A stretch of DNA of 64,000 bases from positions 19,840,001 through 19,904,000 of the forward strand of contig NC_071331.1 of NCBI RefSeq assembly GCF_010183535.1, in the 5' to 3' direction. Positions 33,713 through 44,580 of this stretch are shown one piece after another. Origin of the DNA: Caenorhabditis remanei (taxonomy: Eukaryota > Nematoda > Chromadorea > Rhabditida > Rhabditidae). Below the pieces are notes generated by a model. It worked only from the letters and a program-made list of their open reading frames with translations. It made no database searches and had not been told where the DNA came from. How positions within the stretch are numbered: position 1 is the stretch's first letter; the number at the start of each line of letters is the position of its first letter. Position numbers and translations under genes: made by a program.

Positions 33713-34213
33713 CCCATGCAGCAGCTGCTCAATGACCTCTTCTATTAGACATTCCTAGGCTCTCAAGATTTACAAAGAAAGTACCCCCCGTACGTTTACC
33801 TAGTGTAAAAAGTGTAATGCAAAACAGCCTCTCCGCGCACCGCGCTCCTTCTGCATCACTCTTTATCCTATTCGACAGCGTTTGTAGCCGTCGCCCAAGT
33901 TTTTTTGATTATTTTAGAATTTGTTTTTCAACTAATATTTCGTCACTCCAGGTAAGTTTTATTGTGAAGTGAATGAAAAAGTTATTGAGCAAACTAAGAA
34001 CATTTCAGCATTTTCGATGCTGGTAGCTGTTTGTAGGGGCGCCGGAGCTCTGTTAAAATCATCATATCACCGAGTGAGTCATCGCTTCTCCTCTTCCCCT
34101 CTTCAATCAACGGATACTTTTCCCTCCCCTCTTCAGTCGGCTCTTGCAATGTCTTTCTAAACATTTTGTAGACTGCCAGAAACAAGGTTGATTTTTTTGG
34201 AAACGTTAGCACA

Positions 34214-34453
34214 TTATACTTGTATTGTGATGTTGTGGACCCCATTATTGTTGGTAACACTAAAAGTTCCCTACTGCCTGTAATACCATGTCGTGGAAAC
34301 TTTGGAGAAATGATTCATCATACCGTAGCCTACCCTAGATATCTACCCCTAATGAATTCTACAATTGATAGTATTCGTGTTGAGCTATTGTCTGAATTTG
34401 ATGAACCAATTGATTTCAATTGGGGAAGTACAATTATTGTCTTACACTTTTAA
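34214..34453 (+). pseudogene. Polinton-like structural protein, C-terminal fragment
   Basis: The frame reads from LYCDVVDPIIVGNT through YPRYLPLMNSTIDSIRVEL to WGSTIIVLHF and a stop. It begins at a TTG, without an ATG, so the N-terminal part is missing. This resembles the C-terminal part of conserved Polinton/Maverick structural proteins found in many invertebrate genomes. The match is from memory, hence moderate confidence; an unrelated host or element protein is possible. It is followed at once by the convergent zinc-finger remnant. Confidence 0.4.
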
Positions 34454-34500
34454 AAACTCGAATAAAAACAAGTTTATTTGGAACAAATCTCACTTATTTA

Positions 34501-35066
34501 CGGCTGGCCGATTTGAAGTCCAACAATTCAAACTCAGAGTCGTCCGAATCCTCAGTTGGTGCTGGAGCCCAAGACGTCCTTGGCGGCTTTTGTCGAGGTG
34601 GCTGTGTTGGAGGTTGCTGTGGAGGTTGATGTGGAGGTTGCTGTGGAGGTTGCTTGCTGGCATTGTGCATCTGTAAAAATCCAATTCAATCTACTTTTTA
34701 TGAAACCCTCAAACATACAACGCGCAGGTATCCGGGGTAAACAGCATCCACGAACAGCTCCCATTGTTGCAAAACAGCAAAACAGCAGCACTAGTCGGAT
34801 GAGTAGTCGAGGTTACAGGGGGTGTCGGGTGCTTGCTTTTGATGTGACCTCCACATCTCGATAAACTATCAAAGTGCAACCAGCAAACGGGACAAGCCCG
34901 AGCTTTCACAGCTGGGTTTCAAGAATGCATGAGGAAAAAAATAGCCTCAGGGATTGCTGGCGGTGGCGGAGGAATACCAGAATGGCATAATAGCACATGC
35001 TGGCCTTTAAAGGATGGGTCAGGGAAATGGATCGAACACTCCCTACAAAATGTTTCGAAAGACATT
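34501..35066 (-). pseudogene. C2H2-type zinc-finger ORF remnant of the Polinton-like element
   Basis: From an ATG in the right arm (MSFETFCRECSIHF) the frame gives a Cys/His cluster, then PPPPPAIP, one in-frame TGA near 34916, and then in the same frame ACPVCWLHFDSLSRCGGHIK, a C2H2 finger. A likely 50-nt intron (GTATGTTT to TTTTTACAG) precedes a terminal exon with QPPQQPPHQPP repeats and an acidic tail (EDSDDSEFE). The single stop and uncertain joining phase suggest a decayed gene. In the left arm the equivalent start is stopped after three codons. Confidence 0.45.
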
Positions 35067-35499
35067 GCAAGAGCCGACTGAAGAGGGGAGGGAAAAGTAT
35101 CCGTTGATTGAAGAGGGGAAGAGGAGAAGCGATGACTCACTCGGTGATATGATGATTTTAACAGAGCTCCGGCGCCCCTACAAACAGCTACCAGCGTCGA
35201 AAATGCTGAAATGTTCTTAGTTTGCTCAATAACTTTTTCATTCACTTCACAATAAAACTTACCTGGAGTGACGAAATATTAGTTAAAAAACAAATTCTAA
35301 AATAATCAAAAAAACTTGGGCGACGGCTACAAACGCTGTCGAATAGGATAAAGAGTGATGCAGAAGCAGCGCGGTGCGCGGAGAGGCTGTTTTGCATTAC
35401 ACTTTTTACACTAGGTAAACGTACGGAGGGTACTTTCTTTGTAAATCTTGAGAGCCTAGGAATGTCTAATAGAAGAGGTCATTGAGCAGCTGCTGCATG

Positions 35500-36197
35500 C
35501 GATAAACCCCGACCCCCCCCAGGGCTGCCGGGAGGCGGAATCTTTTTCGCCAGGAACGGATCAAGGGACCTATGTGGACGCACATAGAAAGCATTTCAGA
35601 GATGCTATGGATCGAATTTTCTCCATTGTCCGATTTTCTTTTGCATTTTCACTTTGTATGTTTTCTTTCTTTGACATGAAAAGTCACATTTAGAAAATAG
35701 TCTTGTTCCTAGGGAGTTACTTAGTATTTCACTTACTTCACTTATTACTCACTACTCACAATCAACTCAACTCACTCACTCACTTTAGTATACTTATCTT
35801 ATTCATTTTAACTCAATCAAATTAGTTTAATCGCTTATTGATCAAATTAATTATCTTTTCCTAATATTTATCATCTCTACTTCACTCAATCAGTCTTTAA
35901 AATAATCTTATCTTTCATTATATCTTTCAAAATAATTCTAGTTAATGCAATATCATTAACATCTTTCTAAATTAATAATAAAAATCATTCCTAGTTATCT
36001 TAACACCAAATAAATTGAATGCACTTTAAGTTTATAATCACAAAACCTTTATCATCTACCTGTCGAAGTATAAAAAGCTTCAAGTCTGCTGCACTGCATG
36101 TATCACCAATTTCACCAAGTCTGTCCTCACAAATTTCATCAATTCACGGATCATTTGATCATACTTCAAACTAATCTATTTATTATTTCTAGAAGCA
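35500..36197. other. Upstream region of the 36.2-kb ORF
   Basis: Contains a C-run (35511-35520), two neighbouring small hairpins (CTATGTG/CACATAG and AGCATTTC/GATGCT, 35572-35607) and a TATAAAA at 36069. The remainder is AT-rich with ACTCACTC runs. The TATA box fits transcription of the following frame. Confidence 0.45.
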
Positions 36198-36927
36198 ATG
36201 TCAAGGAAACATCTTAATCGTTGGAGAGGCCAACCTGCAGTGTACAGTAGCTGGAATTGGAATGATCGAGTGTATGGAAGAAATGGTTATTTTCCAATCG
36301 GAAATGGAAATTGGGAGAAACCCCATATTCCCTTTTTCGGAGACGAAATTTCCAAAGTACCCCAATCGGAGGTTTCCAACTCCGATAGTCATCACCAGTG
36401 TGCAGAAGGAAACAGAAGAAAGCGTCAACAAAGATGAGACAAAAGAGGAAATCAAGCAAGAAGAGAATCCAAAGGATGATGTTCTGGAAGAAGTTCAACA
36501 AATGGTTGCCAATTTGAAGATTCTCAACACTACAATCGATAATTTGAGCAAGAAGATCAACTCTAATCAACATCAACAAAGTAACGTGAATTACCACATG
36601 AGCCACTACTTCAACGGAAGTCGATTTGTAATGCCTCATCCAAATTATGGATATCATCATCGAACAGTATACCATCCACAGTACGGAACTACAAATCACT
36701 TTGGACAGTACGGAAATCGTCATTAATACTGGAATCGTGGAAGTCAAAATGGGAAGCAGATGAAGAAAATCAATGTTGTCGGGAAAAACCAGAAGAACAA
36801 GAAACAAAATGGTTCAGGAAAGAAGGGAAAGCTGGAAAGCCGTGAAACTGCTACGTCTCAACAAGAATCGAAACAGAAGGACAAGCTGAGCAAATCGACT
36901 GCAAAAGATCAAAATGTCGCAAAATGA
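36198..36927 (+). pseudogene. Frameshifted unknown ORF, gag-like in composition
   Basis: Starts MSRKHLNRWRGQPAVYSSWN and stays open to 36437. From about 36400 the +1 frame becomes the plausible one: QKETEESVNKDETKEE, a coiled-coil-like stretch, then a His/Tyr-rich segment (NYGYHHRTVYHPQYG) to a stop at 36727. It is followed by a Lys-rich tail (KKINVVGKNQKNKKQ) in another frame. A TATA box lies 129 bp upstream. Two frame breaks suggest a decayed gene; a retroelement Gag is possible because a solo LTR lies 1.9 kb downstream, but no conserved domain is recognised. Confidence 0.4.
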
Positions 36928-37182
36928 GGAAAATTTGGTATTTTTGTTTTAAATTACGTTGTAGTAACATTCAAATCTTTTCGTGAATATTCAAAAATTA
37001 ACTGAATGTATTACTATTATCTTGTACTAGTTTTTTTGTTTACATGTTTACATGTTGCTTTAAAAAATCTCATTCTCCTTGTCCAAATCAGTTGTCTAAA
37101 CTTTTCCATTTTTTCTCTCATCCTCATCTATTCCTCTTGGATTGTTTAATACCAGTAGATTGGGATACTAAATTTGCGCAGC

Positions 37183-38136
37183 GGCCACACCAACTGTCTT
37201 ACGCAAAATTTGCGGGCGCGCGTCGACACACACTAAGGAGGCACCTGTCCCCTGGAAGATAATTTTACGGCGGCCGACTATTACACCTCGGCCACCATTT
37301 TCTAGGCCACCATTTTTGTATATTTGAAGGAATTTTCAAGAAAAAGAAGACTTTTTACACCATAGTTTAAAAGTCTTCTTTATTTTGAAAATTTCGTGAA
37401 CACTTTAGAATAATTTAATTTTATTGAAAGAAAAAGTATGTAAAATCAAGAGACGCAGAGAAAAATGGGGGGAAAAAGCGAGGAAATGTAGGAGTTGGGG
37501 TCAAAATATGAGGGAAAAAGGGGTCAAAATACGAGGAGAGGGGGCGAATAGAGGGTATAATTCATTGCTCTTCCGAGGCAAAGTTATTGATGGACATGTC
37601 CATTGCGCCAAATTGTGTACTCTTTTTCGTGAAAAACCGTGAAAATCAAAAGTTCAAAGAGTAAATATACATACTTTTTTCAACTTCGCACACTCGGGCT
37701 TCCACATTGTGACACTGCTTTGTGCTTTCTGAAGGAATTAATGCAAATTATTACGTTTTCAAAAGTATTCTCACAATCTCAGTATAGTCTATTCCTATTC
37801 CTGTCAACTCCTCGCTTTTTCCCCCATTTTTCTCTGCGTCTCTTGATTTTACATACTCTTTATTTCAATAAAATTAAATTATTCTAAAGTGTTCACGAAA
37901 TTTTCAAAATAAAGAAGACTTTTAAACTATGGTGTAAAAAGTCTTCTTTTTCTTGAAAATTCCTTCAAATATACAAAAATGGTGGCCGAGAAAATGGTGG
38001 CCTAGAAAATGGTGGCCTAGAAAATGGTGGCCGAGGTGTAATAGTCGGCCCGAAAATTATCTTCCAGGAGCAGGTGTCTCCTTGGTGTGTGTCGCGCGCT
38101 CTCCCGGAAATTTGCGTACAACAGTTGGCGTGTCCC
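37183..38136. repeat. Long foldback element
   Basis: Outer ends GGCCACACCAACTGTCTTAC and its diverged complement (38110-38136). The arms include CTCGGCCACCATTTTCTAGG-type repeats (four tandem 17-bp copies at 37980-38034, two in the left arm), a segment with GAAAAAGAAGACTTTTTACA and AATCAAGAGACGCAGAG. The middle (about 37490-37810) is unpaired. No coding function is supported for the short frames inside. Confidence 0.75.
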
Positions 38137-38224
38137 GATCTCTATTTTTTTCTTACCACACTACTAATACCCTTTTCAGATTTTGAAACTAGTCTACGAT
38201 TATCTTAACGTTTTCCTTTCACTA

Positions 38225-38399
38225 TTATGAATTCATTTTTTTCTGTGCATGAGAAGACCGCGCCGCACACACGCGGCGGCCACGCCCATTTTTTGCGACA
38301 GTGTTCAAAAATGGAACGCAGCGTTAAAATGGGAGTGGGCGTGGTCGCCGCGTGTGTGCGGCGCGTTCTTCTCATGCACAGAAAAAAATGAATTCATAA
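38225..38399. repeat. 175-bp palindromic MITE
   Basis: Arms TTATGAATTCATTTTTTTCTG and complement, then GACCGCGCCGCACACACGCGG paired with its complement; centre 38297-38327. TA flanks both ends. Too small to code. Confidence 0.85.
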
Positions 38400-38791
38400 T
38401 ATTTATTTTTGTATTTTATTCTATTCATTCACAGATCGAAAACTCTCGACTCACTCCCAATCAACCGATCTCGCTTTCAAATCAATCTACAAACATCAAT
38501 CGAAACCCTCCTAATTCAATTCAAATCAATTCTACATCTATCAACCCAAGTTCATCTATCGATTCAGTCTACTGTGCCAATTCAATGCAAAAAGTCAAAA
38601 ACTCAGTATGCAAGTTAAACGAGATAAGGATTTCCTAATGGAACTGATCAAACCGTATAAGGATTTCTACATCGAGCTGAACCACCATCATCAAGCAGTC
38701 AAAGTTTCAAATCAACATCAATCTGCAATGCTTTGCTGAAACGAACCGTTTGGATATCGATCGAGGGCGCTCAACTCATGGAAAAGGGGGA
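38400..38791. other. Unassigned sequence between MITE and LTR
   Basis: Several short frames, for example MQVKRDKDFLMELIKPYKDF at 38607-38738 ending in TGA. Composition (His/Gln/Lys) recalls the 36.2-kb ORF, so it may be part of the same decayed gene; this is inference. Confidence 0.3.
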
Positions 38792-39156
38792 TGTAACACG
38801 GTGTGTGCTAGCACCGTGCCAAATCCTCCTCCCAAGAGCGCGCGGACAAGGTCCCGCCCACGGAAAGGGCTGGTATAAAAGGAAGAGGAATGGAGAGATC
38901 GTCAGTTGGGTTGGAGTTGTGGTTGAGAGGAACCGTGATGTGAGAGAACCCTCTCTTATTATTCTATTTCCTTTATTTATATTATCTTTATCTTTCTTTA
39001 TAATTTTATCTTATTTCTATTCTTTATACTTTTATACTTATATTTACTATATAACTAAAACTATAATAAATACTTGTAAGGTAGATAAGATGCGTTAGCT
39101 TATGTCTTAGAGAATAAACGGGTCTAAAACTAACACGAGTAGGGGTCGTGTTACGA
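38792..39156 (+). mobile_element. Probable solo LTR
   Basis: Starts TGTAACACGG and ends in GTGTTACGA, with a TATAAAAGG promoter at 38875 and AATAAA signals at 39064 and 39111. This is the order promoter then polyadenylation expected in an LTR. The right edge coincides with the start of the conserved sru 3' flank (GGCTGAAAAAAAAC), so it interrupts that flank. No clear 5-bp duplication, so confidence is moderate. Confidence 0.5.
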
Positions 39157-39374
39157 GGCTGAAAAAAAACAAACATCATCCTTCCTCTTTTTCTGAAAAC
39201 AGGTGTATTCTCTAACAATCCAATTAATCTTTTGACTTCCTTGTCTCAAGTTGAACTCTTTAATTTGTGTCTGATTTGATTTTCGGTGAATTATTCAGTT
39301 TAATAATATATGTCTGGTTATGAGATCTGCATCAACAAGGCTCCGAGAGCTCTGAATTTCTTCAAAAAACTTTA

Positions 39375-41952
39375 TTATCTGGTCACAAATACTGTACTTT
39401 TCTTTTCCATCTCTTCACTTCCGACACTATGTAGTTCTCTTTTAAAAATTGGGTGAGTCAAATAGAAAATCCACGGTGAAATAACAGTTTCACAATCAGA
39501 GCCAATGAATTTCACTACAGTAATATAATTGATAAATTGTGGAAGTTGTAGATAAGAAACCACAAAAATACAAATGATAAATGCAGAAAGAAGCATTGAT
39601 ACAGTAGTCATGAAAATGGAAAATTCCGCGTTTCGATTTCGAGTGGAGCTTCGGTTCCTGGAAAATAGCAGGTTATTGCAATCACGCTCCAACGGACACC
39701 ACTTACTTTTTTTGAAACCCAGCCAACTTCGCCAGCAACGCAATATTCACAATTCCACCTATGATCATCCATACCAAGTTATTAGCCAAGAAAAATGGGG
39801 AATCGTGGATTCTTCGATATGAATCCATATAATACACCATAACGGCCCATATGGATACAGTAGTCCAAGTGATTTACATATTCCTTTAGCAGGAATTAAG
39901 AAGAATGTAAAGAACAAGGAATATATGAATATAAGAGGAAGACTCAATCGGAATACGGTAGTTGTAACAGTGGAATAGGGAGAAATGATAAGAAATAAAC
40001 GGACAAAAGATAGTAGAGATGGGAATAGTAATACGGCGTAGGCAGAGTAGTAAGTGGTGAAGACGATAACAGTTAGAAGATTGGAATAGGGGATTCTGGA
40101 GCACCAGGGAGTCAGAATACCAGTTGCAGGGAAACGGTACATGAGATAGTCGGAGATGAAGAAAATGAAGTTCTGAAATTTTGTATCTATTGAGAGATTC
40201 TTGCATTGTTTTCTTAAAAGTTACTTTTGAAACAAGAATTTCTTCATTGCAAAAAATGTTATCAAAGGAAAATCAAAATCGAAAAATATGAAATACTCCA
40301 GTTTTGTAGAGTAAGAAAAACTGAAATTTCCAAAAATTATAAATTTCATTGAAACAGAGCAAAAAAATTTTCATTCTGGTTATTTAAGATAAGCAGCACT
40401 AACTTAAGAGCATTCAATTCATTAGTTTTGAAACTGGCAAAGTTTTTAAGTAAGAAATTTGAAACAGAAATGTTTTGCTACAAGCTCAATAGTAAACATC
40501 AACATTGAACACTTTTTTTTTCTTTTCAGTTACAAAATTTTAGAAACACTAAATGTTCAACATGAATCAAAACAAAAACCATTATATATTCTAATCATTT
40601 TATTGAAACAGTACCCAAAATTTTTATTTTCCGGAACGTAATTCATATTTTTAATAGTGATTAATTTGATTCTTTGATAAGATGCAAATTAAGAAAACTG
40701 AAGTTTCCAAAAATTTCAATTTCCATTGAAACAGTACAAAATAGTTGTCATTCTGGTATAAGGAAGCATTCAACTCAATAGTTTTGAACTTGACAACTTT
40801 TTCTAGTAAGAAATTTGAAACAGAAATTTTTTGTCACAAGGTTCACTGTGAACATCGAAATTGGGAAATGCGCATTTTTCAGTTAAAAAATTTCAGAATC
40901 AGCAAGTTTTACCAAATTCAATATTTTCTTTTCAGGATGGTCATATTTTGAGAACCTCTAGAATAAAAATCAAAATCAAAAAATGTTTTCATTATTTTAT
41001 TGAAATAGTACCTGAAATTTATATTTTTCGGAACATAGTTCAGTATTAAACATTCAAAAGTAGTATTAGCTGGGCACAGTTTTTACAACTGCGCTCCACC
41101 GAAATCCGCTTGAAAAATGTCTCTTTTTCTCTGAGTCTCTTAATTTCGCACACAATTTTCTCCGGTTTCGGTAGAGCGCGGTTGTAAGAAGCGCGCCGTG
41201 CCAGCATGATGATATGCCTTTTAAAATCTTCATTTTTAAAATTACAATATTTTTTCACAGTAAGTTTTGTACTGTTTTTAAAACCACAACTTCATATATA
41301 CCTGTTTTTGCTTGTTTGCAATCCACAACAACAAAATTCTTTTACAACTTCTAATTATCAATTATTACCGTGAAACAGTAAATATTTTGAAAACTAAACC
41401 AGCGCATGATACCTAAATAGCTTTTTTCCCCAGTTTTTTTTACAGTAAACGACAAGGAATTATACATTTTTACATACTTTTTCTTAAGTGAGTCGATTGA
41501 AACAGCAATTAAATTTTTCCCAGGAAGTGATTTTATGGAAAGAAGAAGGTCTTCTTCCAAGAATTTAAAACTTGATTTACTGTTTCAAAAAAATTAGTTA
41601 AAATTTTTCAGAACTGAAATGTTAATGACAAATACGGTCTGTTACCGACGCTATATATGTTAGTTGTTTTTACTTTTGTGAAAGTCTTAAAATTTTGTTT
41701 TTTTTTCACACAACTCACCATAAAATGCAAGCATACAATAATTGAGAACACATTCATATCCATATCTCTTCTTACTTTCTCCCTATTTTTGAATACTAAA
41801 CATTTTGAGAATACCAAAAATATTCTTAAAACCACATAAATTGTCGGAATAATGTACATCAATGGGATGAATGCCAGGTAAATAGGTAACGATGAGAAAT
41901 TGAATTCAAATTCATAAGTTTTGAGATTCTGGTCATAAGCTGCTACCGACAT
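39375..41952 (-). pseudogene. sru-type chemoreceptor copy C, single-base frameshift
   Basis: Three exons: 41719-41952 (MSVAAYDQNLKTYEFEFNF and TM1), 39707-40172 (FPATGILTPWCSR through TM5) and 39375-39657 (FIGSDCETVISPWIFYLTHP). A TTTCAG site 7 nt before the ATG suits trans-splicing. In exon 2 the frame reads to YPYG and then must shift by one base to continue as VMVYYMDSYRRIHDSPFFLA. A GGGG run shortened to GGG at about 39854-39856 explains this exactly and makes the exon-2/3 phase fit. Otherwise all splice sites and TM segments are sound, so this is a very recent loss or a sequence error. Intron 1 (1.5 kb) carries a diverged hairpin MITE. Confidence 0.8.
41066..41207. repeat. 139-bp hairpin MITE, diverged copy
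   Basis: Left end TTAGCTGGGCACAG, arms CTGCGCTCCACCGAAATCCG and CGGTTTCGGTAGAGCGCGG; the right terminus is degraded. Same family as 31856-31994 and 51579-51717. Inside intron 1 of sru copy C. Confidence 0.65.
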
Positions 41953-42579
41953 AGAAAGGCTGAAAGAATGTATGGAAATAGGAATGAAGTTTTTTGTTCG
42001 AAATGAGATGTGTGAGAAAAAAGCGAAAATATGTACATACTAATAAGAAATGAGAAGGCAAAACAGAAAAATATGTGTTCTCAGAATCAGATAAGAGAAC
42101 ATGTGGTTTTTGAAGTAGATTTAGGTGTACTGTTTTGATTATTGGTTGATAATTTGACCTGACTGGAAAACAACAACAGTGAAAGATCAGTTAATAATAA
42201 AGTGGTTGCTTGTAGGTCATGGCGGCATAATCTGGAATGAAGTCATACTAAAATTGATATTTATTCACTGTTTCAGATACAACTCTTGACCAAATCTTTT
42301 AATGGTGGGCAATGATTGTCGTGTTTGTAGATTGATTGTACATATGTAAGATAATTTAAAAAATTTTACTCTGAATTTCCAAAAATATCAATACATTTTG
42401 TTTACAAATGAGTACCCATTTTTAAATCCGAGGCAACCGGGCCGATTTTTGGCAATACTGAAATCAACTAGAAAAAAGGCAACTAGGCAAAGTTAGGCAG
42501 GGACGAGGAATAGTAAAACAATGAAGTTCTGCATAATCGAAAACTTTTTCTGTTTCCAGAATAATTAGAAAAACAAACC

Positions 42580-44006
42580 ACTGGCTGAAAAAAAACAAGA
42601 ATCATCCTTCCCCCTTCCATTTTCAGAAAACATGTGTATTCTCTAACAATCCAATTAATCTTTTGACTTCCTTGTCTCAAGTTGAACTCTTTAATTTGTG
42701 TCTGATTTGATTTTCGGTGAATCATTGATACAGTAGTCATGGATATGAAAAACTCCGCGTTTCGATTTCGAGTAGAGCCTCGGTTCCTGGAAAATAGCAG
42801 GTTATTGCAATCACGCTCCAACGGACACCACTTACTTTTTTTGAAACATTCACAATTCCACCTATGATCATCCATACCAAATTATTAGTTAGAAGATTGG
42901 AATAGGGGATTCTGGAGCACCAGGGAGTCAGAATACCAGTTGCAGGGAAACGGTACATGAGGTAGTCGGAGATGAAGAAATGAAGTTCTGCAAAAATAAT
43001 TTTTAATTGAAAAAAGGCTCTCTAGAAACTGTTAACCAGTTTTTAAACACTATTATCAAAGGGAAGATGATCTGGTCTTCTGTATATGTTATGATTTATA
43101 ATCCCAGTCAATAAATGAATTAACTGGAAAAAGATGGAGCAATCCAGTTTTTTATTATAGTGACTAATTTGAAACACTAACACGATGCAAAGTAAGAAAA
43201 TTGAAGATTCCAAAAATTACATTTTCCATTGAAACAGTAAGAAATAGTTTTCATTCCAATTTTTCAAATCAAGCAACCCTACGGCAAATTTTCATCAATT
43301 AATTTTGAAACTGACAAATTTTACAAGTAAAAAATTTGAAACAGAACTTCATTACTACAAGCTCAATAGTGAACATCGAAATTTCACTTTTCAGTTATAA
43401 TATTTTAGAAACAGGGAATTCTCTGAGTTGACTAAATGTAATATTTTGATGGTTATGTATTGACAACCGTAAGAATGAAAATAAGAATCATAAATTGTTT
43501 TAATAATTAAAAAAATTAATTAAAATTAAAATAAAAAATAAATAAATGAAAATGAACGTGAGGAATCATATATTTTTACATAATTTTTTTAAGTGAGTCA
43601 ATTGAAACGGCAATTAATATTTTTTCAAGAAATATCAAGTCAGTATTTTTATTTCCAAGAATTTGAAACTGTAATTTGCTGTTTCAAAAAATTTCTGTCA
43701 AATTCTCAAAATTTATTTATGCCACAAGTTTTTGAATATTAATTATTATTTTTTGTTTTTCACACAACTCACCATAAAATTCGAGCGAACAACAACAGTG
43801 AACACATTCATATCCATATCTCTTCTCACTTTTTTCCTATTTTTGAACACTAAACATTTCAAGAATACCAAAAATATTCTTAAAACCACATAAATTGTCG
43901 GAAAAATGTATATCATTGAGAATATAGCTAGACAAATAGGAAACGATAAAAAATTGAATTTGAATTCATACATTTTGAGATTTTGATTATAAGCTGCCAC
44001 CGACAT
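42580..44006 (-). pseudogene. sru-type chemoreceptor copy D, deleted remnant
   Basis: Exon 1 (43773-44006) is open and close to that of copy C (MSVAAYNQNLKMYEFKFNF), with a TTTAG site before the ATG. Exon 2 (about 42848-42987) has one base missing in the ATTTTCTTC run. It jumps from IPYSNLLT directly to NNLVWMIIGGIVN, losing about 100 codons covering TM3-TM5. Exon 3 stops after MTTVSM and runs into 3'-flank sequence. No receptor can be made. Confidence 0.85.
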
Positions 44007-44580
44007 AGAAAGACTAAAGGAATTTATAGAAAATGAAGTTTTTTCTTCGAAATGACTATGTGTGAGAACAAATATGCGAACATATCCACATACTAACAAG
44101 AAATGAGAAGACAAAACATAAAAACTAAACGTTCTCAGAATCAGACAAGAAAGCTTGTGGTTTTTGAAGAAAACTGAACATTTAGGTGTACTTTTTTGAT
44201 TATTGGTTGGTAATTCGACCTGGCTAGAAAACAGCAACAATAAAGTATTTGTTAATATTAGATTGGTTACTTATAGACCATGTGGGCATAATCTGAAAAA
44301 AGTTATGCTAAAATTGATAATAATCAACTGTTAGTAAAACAATGAAGTTCGCTATAATCAAAAATGATTAGTGTTTCTAGAAAATGTTTTTAAAGATGTG
44401 AAAGAGTTTACGTTATTCTCTTCGTGGTTCGATATAAAAGCTTGAAATGTTTTCTAAATATCAAGCGCTGAAAATAATTTTCACCGTTTCAGGCATTTTT
44501 CAAAATTGTTTCTCAAAAAACTTTGAGGCTGAACTTAGAAAAAAGGACAATAATTGTGTTACTATAGTTTTTATTTTTTC
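44007..44580. other. Upstream of sru copy D, nothing recognised
   Basis: Non-coding AT-rich DNA similar to 41953-42300 upstream of copy C, including the AATTTGACCTGACTGG / AATTCGACCTGGCTAG block; the shared flank shows that C and D arose by duplication. Confidence 0.5.

Larger units (their letters stand above)
33713..35499. mobile_element. Deleted Polinton/Maverick-like element with long inverted repeats
   Basis: Arms of about 460 bp (33713-34172 and 35043-35499) are nearly perfect inverted copies, starting CATGCAGCAGCTGCTCAATG. The 870-bp interior has two convergent coding remnants: a plus-strand structural-protein-like frame and a minus-strand zinc-finger frame whose start lies in the right arm. 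Long inverted repeats with capsid-like genes fit Maverick/Polinton DNA transposons, here without polymerase, integrase or protease. No 6-bp target duplication could be shown, because the left edge abuts another repeat. Confidence 0.5.

Noticed and set aside
34552..34791. Frame with STSTATS repeats in the Polinton-like element
   Set aside because: It is the +1 shadow of the QPPQQPPH frame on the same strand, which has the better composition and a proper stop.
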